Shown: positions 1-9,974 of the stretch, piece after piece
How positions within the stretch are numbered: the stretch's first letter is position 1
Layout: each line of letters begins with the position of its first letter
Assembly (NCBI RefSeq): GCF_958298935.1
Contig: NC_084932.1
Location: forward strand, 15,603,501-15,667,500
Length of the DNA: 64,000 nt
Reading direction: 5' to 3'
Origin: Phragmites australis
Lineage: Eukaryota > Streptophyta > Magnoliopsida > Poales > Poaceae
The notes under the pieces: generated by a model
What the model was told of the DNA's origin: nothing
Seen by the model: the letters and a program-made list of their open reading frames with translations, nothing else
Databases searched by the model: none
Translations under genes and position numbers: made by a program

Positions 1-189
1 TCTGAGTTATCGCAGAACGCTGAAGTGGAAGGCTACATTTTTCCAAAAAAAACTGGACATTCTTCGATGTGATTACTGTGAGGGACTCGACTTTGACCCA
101 TTTTGAAAAGTACTCCAATGCTACCACTATGTACCAAAGGTTTCTCTTGGTTTGAGGGAATGGTCCAATAAGGATCGTTCCCCATCATG

Positions 190-560
190 CTAGGGGCCAG
201 AAATGAGCGATCTATTGTAGTGGAGCTGGGGGTCAGTGGCTCCGGCGCCCCATCCATTGGCATCCTTGGCAGGTGCGGACTAGGGCTTCCGTGTCGAATA
301 TGATCGTTGGCTAGTAGAGCCCCTGGCGGAGTGCTTTACCGGCCATGGCACATGGTGCTAGATGATTGCCACAGAGTCCTTAGTAAATTTCTTGGAGAAG
401 GGTAGCCCTCTCCTGCTTGGTGACACAGCGGAGGAGGGGGTGCAGACCCCTACTTTATAAAGTGCTCTGTCTACCAAGAGGTAACCCCTGGCATGATGTT
501 CAATGCGACAGAGCGTGACTAGGTCGTCCGGCTCCTCTGCTCCTCTCAAGAAGGATAAGA
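190..560 (-). pseudogene. Integrase N-terminal region, element L (degenerate)
   Basis: A minus-strand stretch reads PDDLVTLCRIEHHARGYLL followed by LVDRALYKVGV. This resembles the linker and start of the integrase zinc-binding region of Tat-lineage Pol, where a charged linker precedes a YLLVDGxLYKRG-like segment. The catalytic core would lie to the left of the window. Stops appear after about 60 codons. It sits directly downstream of the extra RNase H, the order expected for this lineage. The family is recognised from the motif only. Confidence 0.6.
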
Positions 561-589
561 GGGGACCCTCTAGTCTGGTGCTTTAATAG

Positions 590-1090
590 GGAGGACAGTG
601 GTGGTCATCTCATCCGAGGTACCACCTGTCAGGTGGTAGAGGACTTCGAGGAAGGTTCCAAATGGCTTGTCACCACTCCCGGTGGTAGCTTTGCCAAGGT
701 GTCCGCCTGGCAGTTGTTCACCCATGGTATGCTCCATACTGGTATGCCACGGAGCGCCCTTCGGCCCTGCGGATGGCCTCGAGATAGTTTGCTAGGTCTG
801 AATGCCGAACATGGAAGCTCTTGTACACGTGCCCAGAAGTGGCTAGAGAGTCAGTCTTGATGATGACTCTGACAGCTCGTAAGGCTCAGACTTTCCAGAA
901 TCCTAAGAGGATGACATCATTTTCGGTAATGTTGTCAGTTATCTTGAACTCCAAATCTGCTGGCCTATGCGGGACATGAGGACTGCACCGGCTCCCGCAT
1001 CGGCAGATTCGTAAGCTCTGTTGGTGTATGTTGTCCATACGTCTTGAGGAGGGGTCGTGGGGGTCCTACCGATGCTGGAGTCCATTCGGC
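590..1090 (-). pseudogene. Second RNase H domain, element L (degenerate)
   Basis: Broken minus-strand frames carry an IKTDSLATSGHVYKSF-like segment followed by LANYLEAIRRAEGRS. These resemble the additional RNase H that Tat-lineage elements carry between the ordinary RNase H and integrase. The typical domain shows a TDS acidic motif and then an EAxRRAE helix. Frameshifts divide the domain, so the limits are approximate. If correct, this is the best lineage marker in the element. An alternative is that it is merely the end of the ordinary RNase H, but that domain is separately visible just upstream. Confidence 0.6.
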
Positions 1091-1101
1091 GATGAAGTCG
1101 G

Positions 1102-1518
1102 TCAAGACCTATACTTCATGGTTGCACGGCCACAAACCTTCCCCCGCAAGGGGGCTAGCTCCACAGCCCACTTGCCAATGTGTTCGGTCGCCTCCCGATT
1201 GTGAAAAATGTCACCAAGTGGGTATGATGTCGGTACAAGGATGTCATGGCAAACGTAGTAGTGTTGGAGTTTGCACGAGGCTACCAAAAGGGCATATGCC
1301 ATTTTCTCAATCTTGATGTAATGCGTCTTAGCCCCAACAAGGGCCTTTATCACATAGTATATGACCCTTTGTGTAGAATGACCTTCACTCTCGTCCTCCC
1401 GTAGTAGTGCAGCACTAACTACAGAGGCAGAGGCAGATAAGTACAGGAGGAGCCCTTCATTAAGGAGGGGTATTGTGAGCGTCTTGAGGTCGGAAAGGTG
1501 GGCCTTGAGGGCCTCCAA
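1102..1518 (-). pseudogene. RNase H domain, element L
   Basis: An open minus-strand stretch of 138 codons reads as a Ty3-type RNase H. It has a LLLYLSASASVVSAALLRED start, then QRVIYYVIKALVGAKTHY and IEKMAYALLVASCKLQHYY. Family members normally have an acidic residue near the LYL segment that begins the active site; here it appears replaced by Ser/Ala, which suggests inactivity. The domain degrades the RNA strand of the RNA/DNA hybrid during reverse transcription. It follows the RT remnant at the expected distance. Confidence 0.8.
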
Positions 1519-1565
1519 TGCGGCCTCGCACTCTGGAGTCCATCAAAACGGTTTAGAGCCCCTCA

Positions 1566-2420
1566 TCATTTTGAGAAATGGAAGGTTATGCTTGACAGAT
1601 TTGGCCAGGAAATGGCTAAGGGCCACAAGACGGTCGACCAGGTGTTGGACCCCTTTGCATTAGTGGGCGCTGACATTTCTGTGATGGCACGGATCTTACC
1701 AGGATTGGACTTGATGCCCCTCCAGGAGACAAGGTATCCCAGCAGCTTGCCGGCCTTTACGTGGAATACGCACTTCTCAGGAATAAGCTGGACACCGTCC
1801 ACTCGGAGGTTGCTAAATGTTTCCTAAAGGTCAGCAATGTGGTTAGCATCAAGCTTGCTCTTCACAACAATGTCGTCGATGTAGGCTTTGACGTTGTGAC
1901 CTAATTGTTGTGCTAGGATTTTGTGCACTAAGCAAGAGAAGGTGACTCCGGCTTTTCAAAGGCTAAAAGGCATTTGAATGTAGCAGTATACCCCAAAAGG
2001 GGTGATGAATCTAGTCTAGTTCTCATCCTTCGTAGCCATCCATACCTTGTGGTATCCGTAGTACACGTCCAGGAAGCTCAGTAACTCGCAGCCCACGGTG
2101 GAGTCTACCAGCTAGTCGATGCAAGGGAGAGGGTACGGATCTTGGGGGTGGGCCTTGTTGACTGATGTGAAGTCGATGCACATGCGCCATTTCACACTGT
2201 GTTTCTTGACCAAGGCGGGGTTTGAGAGCCACTCAGAGTGTATAACCTATCGGATGACTCCGGCCTTTAGTAGCTTCTGGACTTCCTCCTTTGGCAGCCA
2301 CTACTCGCTCAGAGGAGAGCTTGTGGAACCCCTGGCGTACTAGCCTGGCCCTCGGATGTTCGATGATGCAATAGTCAACTCCAGGGAGATCCTTTGGGGA
2401 CCATGCAAAGACATCAAGGA
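1566..2420 (-). pseudogene. Reverse transcriptase, element L (frameshifted)
   Basis: Minus-strand frames give the RT palm with AYIDDIVVKS (the YxDD catalytic motif, aspartate codons at about 1872-1877) and then EKCVFHVKAGKLLGYLVS from the thumb and connection. Upstream lie fragments resembling RVCVDFTSVNKA and YHKVWMA, the usual fingers and palm motifs. At least two frameshifts and several stops separate these pieces. The YIDD catalytic pair itself is preserved. The enzyme would copy the genomic RNA inside the virus-like particle. Assignment to a Ty3-type RT is clear; activity is excluded by the breaks. Confidence 0.85.
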
Positions 2421-2674
2421 TGCCCCGTAGGATGACCAGGAGTCAGGCTTCTTGTTCCAGAGTGAGGTCCGCCCCGATTTGGAATGTTCAGTCAAGGTGG
2501 TCTGCACATGCTGGAACATCTTTGGTATCCCCCTATGGTCATGGCTTTGGGGGGCCATGGCATCCGGGGAGCACCTAAGGGGGGTCTTTGAAGTTCTCTT
2601 GGGCCACATTATGGACGCAGCAGCCATTGAGGGGTGAGGGGTGCCTGTACTCAATGCACCTTGCTAAGTGTTGG

Positions 2675-3091
2675 TCACTGTGGATGGAGAAGCCCCATGG
2701 GGCCAAGCATCTTTAGGCACAGATAGTTGTGATGGGGAACAACTCTGAACTTATTTAGAGTCCCCTGACCCAAGATAACATTGTAGGTGTAAGATACATC
2801 CACGAGATTAATGGTGATTAGCTTGGTCCACGCTACAGAGCCTTCGTCGAAGATGACCAAAAGTTCTATTTGGCCTAGGGAATCAAGAGGAGCCCTGTTG
2901 AACCCCTGCAGGTGCCAATGGGCTGGGGAAAGCCAGCTCCGTGAATGTGGAGTTGGTCGAAGGCATGCATGAATAGGAGGTCCGCCGAACTGCCTCCACC
3001 TACCAGCACTCTCCGAACCTCCACTTCGGCGATGTTGGCTGAGATGAATAAGGCATCGGAGTGGGGGATCATACCCCCTCGGCGTCATCAA
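2675..3091 (-). pseudogene. Aspartic protease, element L, catalytic Asp lost
   Basis: Two overlapping minus-strand frames contain the VRRVLVxGGSSADLLF active-site segment and, about 70 codons later, the C-terminal signature YNVILGQGTLNKFRVV. In plant Ty3 proteases the first segment reads VDGGSS; here the codon at 2998-3000 encodes Gly instead of Asp (VGGGSS), which removes the catalytic residue. The protease would normally cleave Gag-Pol. The domain lies between gag and RT. The active-site change plus a frameshift mark it as inactive. Confidence 0.8.
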
Positions 3092-3234
3092 AAGTGAATG
3101 TTATGGGGGCGTCAGCCCACCCGGGGTCTCACGATGGATGCTGTTTGCCCCGACATGGTTCACCCGATGCGCATAGTCTCACCGCCACTATTTTGAGGAG
3201 TAGCGAGAGCTTCCTCCCCCTGTTATGGTGAGGA

Positions 3235-4800
3235 TTAGCCGCTTGGCCCTGTGTCTCTCTTGTTGTTGTAATGCTTCGTGGGAGGCGGAGGTGGAGGAGA
3301 CAAGGCTAACTGGGGAGGGTTCCATAAGGCCATGTGATTGACCTGGCATCCAGCCGCCGTCGTACGACCTTCGGGTTGTTCACCATTGGCCCCTTCCGCT
3401 CCTGGGTTTGCTGCCTGCCTCTCTAGGTACTTCTCTCTGAAGGTTATTAGGGTCTGATAGTCTTCATTACCATGGGTTCTTCCCTGTGTAGGGTGCACTA
3501 GTGGCCCTCCTTAGGGTGCCATCCTGCGGCACAATGCTTCTTGGGGAAGGCTCCGGAGCGCCCTCGGCAATGGCCCCTTAGATAGGGTAGGATCGGAGCT
3601 CCTTGGCCATGATTGATGTTGTGGATGTTGTGCTGTCGTTTGCGCATCCTGGAGCCCTCAGCCCTCTCAGGGCCTCTTATGTTGCTTGCGGAAGAGGGGC
3701 GTGTGAGGACCCTTCCTGCGAGCACAACTTCTCTGGCTCAATGCTGGGGGTCGTGGTGGCCTACGCGAGCCTCCGACGAAGCTTTTCTTCCTCAGCCCGC
3801 GTGTATTCCTCAAATTTGCATATAAGAGCCTCCAACGAGCGCATAGGGCATCGGTTTAATCGATCGTAGAGGAGCCCTTCGGCTAGGCCCTGGGTGTCAG
3901 CATCGATGATTGATGACTCCGATATGCCTATGATTTGGGCATTGGGTTGGGAAATCCTTCATAAGTGATCATAGAGGGTCTCACCTGGCTACTGCCTGAT
4001 GGTGAACAAGCTCCTAGAGGTCATTGATTCGGCAAATGTGCCCTCAATATTGTTGCAGAAGGCATCTCAGAGCTGGGCCCAAGCGTAAATGGTCACTAGA
4101 TCTAGCACCCAGAATCATCGGAGGGCTACTCCCTCTAGGGCGAGAGGGAAGCATTTGTCCATGGTGGCCTGCCCACCATCACTGGTCTCTATGGTGAGGG
4201 CGTACGAGCAAAAAACTCCTCTAGATTTGAATCTTCCCTAGACATAGGTAGCTTGGGGGCTCAGAACCCCTCCGGGAAGGGTACGGCCTATAGGTCTGCT
4301 TGCAGGGGAGAATCGTTGTCTAGTAACAGAGCCTCGTGCCAATGGGCCTGAGGCTCCGGATCCTGTGTACCAGTTACCGGTGGTGCTTGGTGGTGATGAG
4401 GGGCTAGGATGCCAAAGCCCCCACCAGCCTAGACCCCAGCCAGTGTAACGCTGGTCATAACAGGAGCAGCTATGGTCAAGCCCGTGGGTTGCTATGGACC
4501 ACATGGCTGCCTGCAGCTCCTCGAGCTAAGCCTGAAGGGCCACTACATGAGACTACTAGTCGGCCATGGCAGGGCGTTCATGGCAACGGCTCCGGTTGTG
4601 GCCCCTAACGATGCAATGGGGGTCTCACAACGCTGGGGCCAAAGGGCCATCAGGGCAGTTGGCCCCCTGGCGCCAGCCGCAAACGAGGTTACGACGGCTC
4701 TTGCAGTGATAATTTCAGCTGTAGCCCCTAGGGACATAGTGGGAGCCTTGTTGTGCTGCTACAGGAGGGCCTCCGAGATGACTGGCCCACCAGCATCATG
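3235..4800 (-). pseudogene. gag, element L (degenerate)
   Basis: Minus-strand fragments match the gag encoded by element C. They include an LFTIRQ-PGETL segment, GISESSIIDADTQGLAEGLLYDRL, and a later AEEEKLRRRLA helix. Near 3400-3500 a histidine-rich segment (HPTQGRTHGNEDYQTL) is followed by ITFREKYLERQAAN, the putative nucleic-acid-binding tail. Gag would form the particle. Several stops and frameshifts occur, and the start is not defined. The run between 4500 and 4840 reads as low-complexity Ala/Thr-rich sequence and is taken as the gag N-terminus. Confidence 0.7.
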
Positions 4801-4823
4801 CACAACCAGGGTTGTTATGTCCA

Positions 4824-4843
4824 AATCCCCACAGACGGTGCAT
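4824..4843 (-). promoter_or_regulatory. Primer-binding site, element L
   Basis: Immediately inside the LTR, the minus strand reads ATGCACCGTCTGTGGGGAT. This resembles the GGCGCCGTCTGTGGGGA type of site found in Tat-lineage grass elements and usually assigned to tRNA-Arg. A closely similar string follows the LTRs of elements A, B and C. The tRNA assignment is from family knowledge. Confidence 0.65.
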
Positions 4844-5603
4844 TGTTGGTGCAAGGAAATGTCTTCCATTAACAAGTGCAGCAAGAGCCTCCTCTAGAGG
4901 GGACACTCAAGCTTGGAGAAGAAGCGAAGAGGAAGCAAACCAAATATGTTGTTGATATTGGTAAGAAAAGATCTCCCCCTTTGGCCTGATGGCCAAGGGT
5001 CTGTATTTATAGTACCATCAGGGTGAAGTGTACAAGTTTTCCCTTATAGAGATAGCGATACCAACAATCTCTATACGACATGGACGGTCGGTTCTATCAC
5101 CCAGCTTGGGTCTAGGCATGATACTTTTATCTCTACTTAGAAGATACTATCCACTATGAATACAATGGTGCAAGTGGTCCTAAGGGTGATGTACTGGGTC
5201 AATCGCCTATTACGGCGCCGCACTGTCCAGGGGGTTAGGACGGCCACCACTTGCGCTGGGATATTAGGATGGCCTTCACTTGCATGGGTATTAAATGCTG
5301 GTCACTTCTTTGAGGGTGAATGGAGTCTAGTGGGCCCCCTCTCGCTGATCTTTTGCTAAGGCCTGATGGCTCACCCTCTGGGCTTCGGGGAGGCTGCCCT
5401 ATCCTTCAGAGGGCAGGGACTCCGGAGGGCCTACATAGGCTTCAAAGGGCAGGGGCTACAAAGAGCCTACCTAGGCTTTAGGGGACAGGGGGCTTCGGAG
5501 AGCTCTGAAGCCTAGAGACCTGAAGGGCCTTTGAAGATCCGTGATCTGCATGCATAGGCTAGCAGAGCAAAGGCGTCAGAGGTCCTTAATGACGCCCCCA
5601 ACA
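4844..5603 (-). repeat. 5' LTR of element L
   Basis: This is a 760-bp minus-strand LTR that begins TGTTGGGGGCG (plus-strand end ...CCCCCAACA at 5603) and ends ...GCACCAACA at 4844, next to the PBS. A TATA-like element (TATAAATA on the minus strand, 5004-5011) is followed by a U5 that resembles the LTR of element B, including a shared CCAAGCTTGAG-type segment. Boundaries come from the TG...CA ends and the PBS position. Its partner LTR is outside the window. Confidence 0.75.
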
Positions 5604-5878
5604 AGGAGGATGTTATATTATATTTGATATGAATTGTTAGGTTTACATCCCTTATTTCCATCTTATCTCTAGAAGGCTTCTTGCACTCCAAGTCTTGCAA
5701 CTCTTTATAGACTAGCCCTCGAGGCTTAATGCAATCATGCATCGCACTACACCAATACCTCTCATTTTCATGAGTGACCACCAAATGTTCCAGGCATCGA
5801 TCAGCAAGCCGCAATGAAACCTATTATAGTCAAGCTTTTTGATTCATGGCCTCCTTCACTCTCTAAGAAGATTCATTA
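5604..5878. other. Unassigned spacer between element L and a CACTA end
   Basis: This is about 275 bp of AT-richer sequence. A minus-strand frame of 100 codons (5512-5814) runs through it into the LTR of L. It contains a Cys/His-containing stretch (HENERYWCSAMHDCIKPRG) that I do not recognise. It could be the sequence into which element L inserted. No signature of a known repeat is seen. Confidence 0.4.
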
Positions 5879-6490
5879 CTACAGAAATGTCATCACTGCC
5901 GATTCAAAATTGACATCATTGCCGGTAGTGATAATCATGGATTCTCACTGCCGGTTCTAAAACCGGCAGTAATAGAGATATCACTGCTAGTTTATTTTAC
6001 AAACCTGCAGTAATATTTGGCCCCAGATCCGATGTTTTTTAGACCATTTTTTTGCACTCGACGAATGAACCCCCCCCCCCCCCACGGCTTTTCTGACTTG
6101 TGACGACCCTCCGCAGCTTTTGTGGGAGTCAAATCCACAAATATAGCAATTTATGTGCCATACAGTTTGTCGAAGTAGAATCCACGACCTCACCCCTCAT
6201 GCAAAGCTTCCTTATCTTCTCACCTCACAGTATTACCTGATGGCTATGTGGTAATTTATTTTTTTGACCTTTCCTACATAAATCTTTGGAGGATTATTTG
6301 GATATCTAGATCGCTTCAAATGAAAATGTTGTCAACTACATAGTTGTACATCTCGTCGAGATCTACAATTTTTATATGTTGTTTGTCTCCATCTAGCTCC
6401 ATATGAAAAGTTTGTCTCGAATTCGTGCACCATTCGGTAAAACAGCCATAGGTGTCATCCATAAACTGATGGTCAAACAGAGGTCGTCAA
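5879..6490. mobile_element. CACTA (En/Spm) transposon terminal fragment
   Basis: The sequence starts CTACAGAAATG, a near match to the CACTACAGAAA ends of grass CACTA elements. It then repeats a short ACTGCCGGTT-type motif in both orientations, with a perfect small hairpin (CTGCCGGTT / AACCGGCAG) near 5950-5975. Further in, a region around 6320-6380 (CTACATAGTTGTACATCTCG and similar) resembles the sub-terminal region of these elements. No transposase and no matching right end are seen, so this is one broken terminus. A 14-C run lies at 6070-6083. Confidence 0.65.
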
Positions 6491-6499
6491 CCGCACATT

Positions 6500-7322
6500 A
6501 TCGACCATGTTATGGGCAGTTCTAAAGAAGAATTTGAGGATGTGGGAAGAGTGTTTACAGTATTGAATTTGCTTACAATAGGCTGGTACACTGCACCACC
6601 AAGTAAAAATAAGTCCGTTCCAGATAGTGTATGGATTTAATCCCCGTGCTCCTATTCATTTACTACCTTTACCTACTTTTGAAAGGCTTAATTTAGATGC
6701 TAAGAAACGTGCTGAGTTTATTCTTTAGTTGCATGACATAACTAAAAAGAATATAGAGAGCATGAATGAAAAGTATAAGATTACTGGAAGTAAAAGTACA
6801 AAGGAAATAAAATTTGAACCGAGTGATTTAGTTTGGTTGCATTTGAGGAAGGATAGGTTTCCAGAACTAAGAAAATCAAAGATAATATCTATAGCTGATG
6901 GACCATTTAAGATAATTGAGAAAATCAATGACAATGCATACAAATTGGACCTGCCTGTATATTTTAGGGTTAGTCCCACCTTTAACATTTCGGATTTGAA
7001 GCCATATTTGGGAGAAGAAGATGAGCTTAAGTCGAGGATGACTCCAATTTTAGAGGGGGAGGATGATGAGCCTATGGCTCCTTTGGATACGATCAATACC
7101 ACCAATAATCCTCAAATCATACAAGGTCCAATTGCAAGAGCACGTGCACAACAATTAAACCATCAAGTGAACTCGCTCCTTGCTGTTCATGTTTCCTTGG
7201 ATGGATTACTACTAAATTCTTGTAATGTTTTATTGCATAGGAACGTGGGAGAAGCACCACAACCTTACTCGGATGTCACTCCTCGAAGGCCAAGTCTACT
7301 CGGACTCAAGGCTGAGCTCTAG
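6500..7322 (+). pseudogene. Integrase C-terminal part, Ty3 family G (copy G1)
   Basis: An open frame at 6729-7322 (197 codons) reads SDLVWLHLRKDRFPELRKSK, then GPFKIIEKINDNAYKLDLP, then FNISDLKPYLGEEDELKSR. This is the integrase tail of a Ty3 Pol. The same region is encoded by element F at 56830-57480, about 65% alike by eye. Upstream (6500-6725) the frame is broken but still reads [15 protein letters not shown] sequence. The last 60 codons run into the LTR, as is common in this type of element. The integrase core and everything 5' of it are missing. Confidence 0.8.
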
Positions 7323-8023
7323 TCGTGGTGGTGATCGTGGTCGTGGTTGAAGTCGTGATCATGGTCTAAGTCGTGGTTGTGGTCGAAATCTAGTTCCAGA
7401 ATAGCACGTCAGTAAAATGGGCATAAATCTCTCATACAAAGTCCATTTTACGCAATCTTGGACATTCTAGCTTACGACGAGCCCTTTCCAATGGATATGA
7501 TCTCGACCAAATATTCCTTATAGTTTAGTCAGAATCAAAGGAATAAGGTGTTGCATCACTATTTTGAACCCTGCCGGGTTTTGTAATCATGTCGGAGTCG
7601 GAGTCCAGGTTGTGCACGCCTCTCTCCATGGTTGCACAACCCTAGGTCGACCTCCTCATGCCCCCTATATATACACAATAGCTGTCATAGTTTAAGCTTG
7701 GGATTAGCTTAGATTGTTCTGTTTAATACAGTTTCACCATTTATCAATTTGTTGAACCCCAAACTTGAGTGTTTTATTGGAATTAGCAATATTCAGATTG
7801 CATCTACCTGTTCTTGCTTGTGTTCTCGATTCACTTGTAGGAAAAGCCTTCTTGGTGAGGTCAACTACGTCTTGGCATTGTTGATAATCATAAAGTAGTG
7901 GTGTAGTGGTTGCAAGGGTACTTGATCTATTCTGATCAGAGCCTTTGGATCATGGATGTCGAAATTCCACTAATCAACTTATCATATTACCTTCGAAAGA
8001 TCAGGCAAATGCGCACCTAAAGG
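7170..8023 (+). repeat. LTR of family G, copy G1
   Basis: This LTR follows the integrase tail. It has a TATA box (TATATATA, 7666-7673) and a long U5, and it ends at a CGAAAGATCAGGC segment near 8000-8023. The reverse complement of 30734-31560 and the plus strand of 33980-34640 are clearly homologous, which defines the family. The exact end is uncertain because the terminal CA is mutated. Downstream sequence carries no primer site, so this is the 3' LTR of a 5'-truncated copy. Confidence 0.7.
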
Positions 8024-8403
8024 GATCCAAAGTTTCAGGCATAGTTTCTTAGGGGGGCTAGGGCTCCTATCTAACCACCTGCTTGCACCCCATCTTGTGC
8101 CGAGGCGCCCTCTAGTGTGATCATCCTCTATGCTTCTAGTTTCTTAGGGGTTACTGTCCTCTTCTATCCCATGGTACTTAATCGACCACTAGATTATTGT
8201 TGCCTAGAAAAAACTGACTAGCATGCAATGGTTCATCAATGAATTTTTTCATTCCAATATGCAATTGTGAAGCAAGATGCAGCAGGATTTTAGGCAAATG
8301 ACCATAGTTGCAAGTGTACTTTCAATTTTACTAGAAAATCTATGAAGAACAACTCAAAATGGAATAGCATCGACATATAGTTTTGGTTCATCCATCATCA
8401 ATA
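8024..8403. other. Unassigned sequence left of element E
   Basis: About 380 bp without recognisable coding motifs or repeats. It probably belongs to the older sequence into which element E inserted. The matching right-hand flank would start at 25494. The last bases before E (CAATA) and the first after it (AATAC) share AATA, which may be the remains of a target-site duplication. Confidence 0.35.
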
Positions 8404-8661
8404 TGTAACACCCAGTTTCAAAGGAACAAAATCGGGCACAACACACGTATGCCAGGAACAAGTTTCCATACATGTGCTACATCATCAGAGTATCATCATA
8501 GTGCCATTAATACAACTGTATTTAACTTATTGCAAAAGGGACCTGAGGGTCTAAAGAAAACACAGCAGAACAAAAGATATTTTCAGCGCCAACGAAACTT
8601 CCATCAGTGACAAGCGTCGACCGGGGGCACACTAGCCTAGTACAGCAACTCCGGGTCAAAG
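8404..8661 (-). repeat. 3' LTR remnant of element E
   Basis: About 258 bp beginning TGTAACACCCAG aligns with 22556-22797, the matching end of the 5' LTR, at roughly 85% by eye. Similarity stops near CTCCGGGTCAAAG, where integrase coding sequence begins. About 2.7 kb of LTR, the PPT and the Pol stop region are therefore missing, consistent with a deletion between the 3' LTR and the end of pol. Confidence 0.75.
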
Positions 8662-9900
8662 AGATGGGGAAATTCTGTTTTTTCAGATCATCTTCTCTTT
8701 CCCAAGTTGCTTCCTCTTCTAAATGATGCTTCAACTGCACCTTGCACATTCGGACCCACCTATTCCGGGTAACCTGTTCTGATATGTCAAGAACCATGAC
8801 CAGATATTCAGAGTACGAGAGATCTTCTCGCACATCCAGTTCTTCTACTGGTAGTTGCTCTTCGGGAATTCTCAGACACTTTTTCAGCTGTGACACATGG
8901 AAAACATTGTGTACTCCTGAGAGTTGAGGCGGTAACTCAAGCTGGTAAGCTAGTTCTCCTCGTCTTCCTAATATCTTGTACAGACCAATAAAGTGAGGTG
9001 AAAGCTTTCCTTTGACCATGAATCTGCGTAAACCTCTGATCGGTGACACCTTGAGATACACAAAGTCTCCTACTTCAAAAGTCAGTTCTCGACGTCGATT
9101 ATCTATGTAACTCTTTTATCTTGATTGAGCAGTCTTCAGATTATCCCTGATCTCTTGCACTTGTCTTTCTGCTTTTCTCAGAACTTCTGGATCGACAACT
9201 TGGCTTTCCCCAGTCTGGTTCTAGAACAACGGGGTTCTACACTTCCTTTCATATAAAGCTTCAAAAGGAGACATTTTGTGGCTAGCTTGATAACTGTTAT
9301 TATACAGGAATTTCTCATACGGCGGATCTTGTCCCAACTATTACCATTCCTTAATGCACATGCTCTCAACATGTCTTCAAGGATTTGATTTACTCTTTTT
9401 GTCTGTCCATCAGTTTGCGGGTGATATGCTGAGCTAAAATTCAACCTTGTACCATAGATTCATGTAGGCATTGCCAGAACCATGAGGTAAATTGACTACC
9501 ACGATACGATTCTTTGACTGGAATGAGGTGAGCTACTTTTGTCAACTGGTCAACTATGACCCATATAGAATCATATTCGAATTGAGTTCAAGGTAGACCT
9601 ACTATAAAGTCCATGCTGATTTCTTCCCACTTCCATTCAGGTATTTTCAATGGTTGTAGCAGACCCGCTGGTCTATGATGCTTGGCTTTGACTCACTAAC
9701 AGATATCACACAATGCCACGTATTCTTCTACTGCACGTTTCATTTTGTACCACCAATACTAATCTTTAAGATCCTGATATATCTTTGTACTCCCTGGGTG
9801 AATGGAATATGCCGAATCATGAGCTTCTTTTAAAATTGTATCCCGAATTGCCTTTATGCTCAGAACACATATCTAGTGCTTGTACCACACTGTACCTTAC
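8662..9900 (-). pseudogene. Integrase with chromodomain, element E
   Basis: The minus-strand frame 9061-8522 has the integrase C-terminal GKLSPHFIGLYKILGRRGEL and NVFHVSQLKKCL. A chromodomain follows at about 8690-8850 (VLDISEQVTRNRWVRMCKVQ, then HHLEEEATWERED). Farther upstream, 9444-9178 gives SSAYHPQTDGQT with RVNQILEDMLRAC. In the canonical DDE motif this segment reads QTERVNQ; here the codon at 9397-9399 encodes Lys, so the catalytic Glu is lost by one G-to-A change. A zinc-binding segment (ALCDIC) is near 9690. Stops separate these blocks. Chromodomains of this group direct integration to heterochromatin. Confidence 0.85.
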
Positions 9901-9974
9901 TCATGTTCAGTGAAATTTAGGGCTTTGCCAACTTTGATGAGCTGCTTGATTTCCAAGATCTTTTCATCCTCAAG

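Larger units (their letters stand above)
1..5603 (-). mobile_element. Left-truncated Tat-lineage Ty3 LTR retrotransposon (element L)
   Basis: Read on the minus strand, the order is 5' LTR, PBS, gag, protease, RT, RNase H, a second RNase H-like domain and the integrase N-terminus, after which the element leaves the window at position 1. The second RNase H and the Arg-type primer site are typical of the plant Tat lineage (relatives such as RIRE2 and Cinful). Many stops and frameshifts interrupt every domain, so it is an old, dead copy. The 3' LTR is not in the window. The lineage is a motif-based inference; the Ty3 assignment itself is firm. Confidence 0.85.

Noticed and set aside
7166..8403. 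Tandem element junction (integrase - LTR - primer site - gag)
   Set aside because: I first read 7930-7960 as a primer site, but comparison with elements F and G2 puts the LTR end near 8023, and no gag follows.
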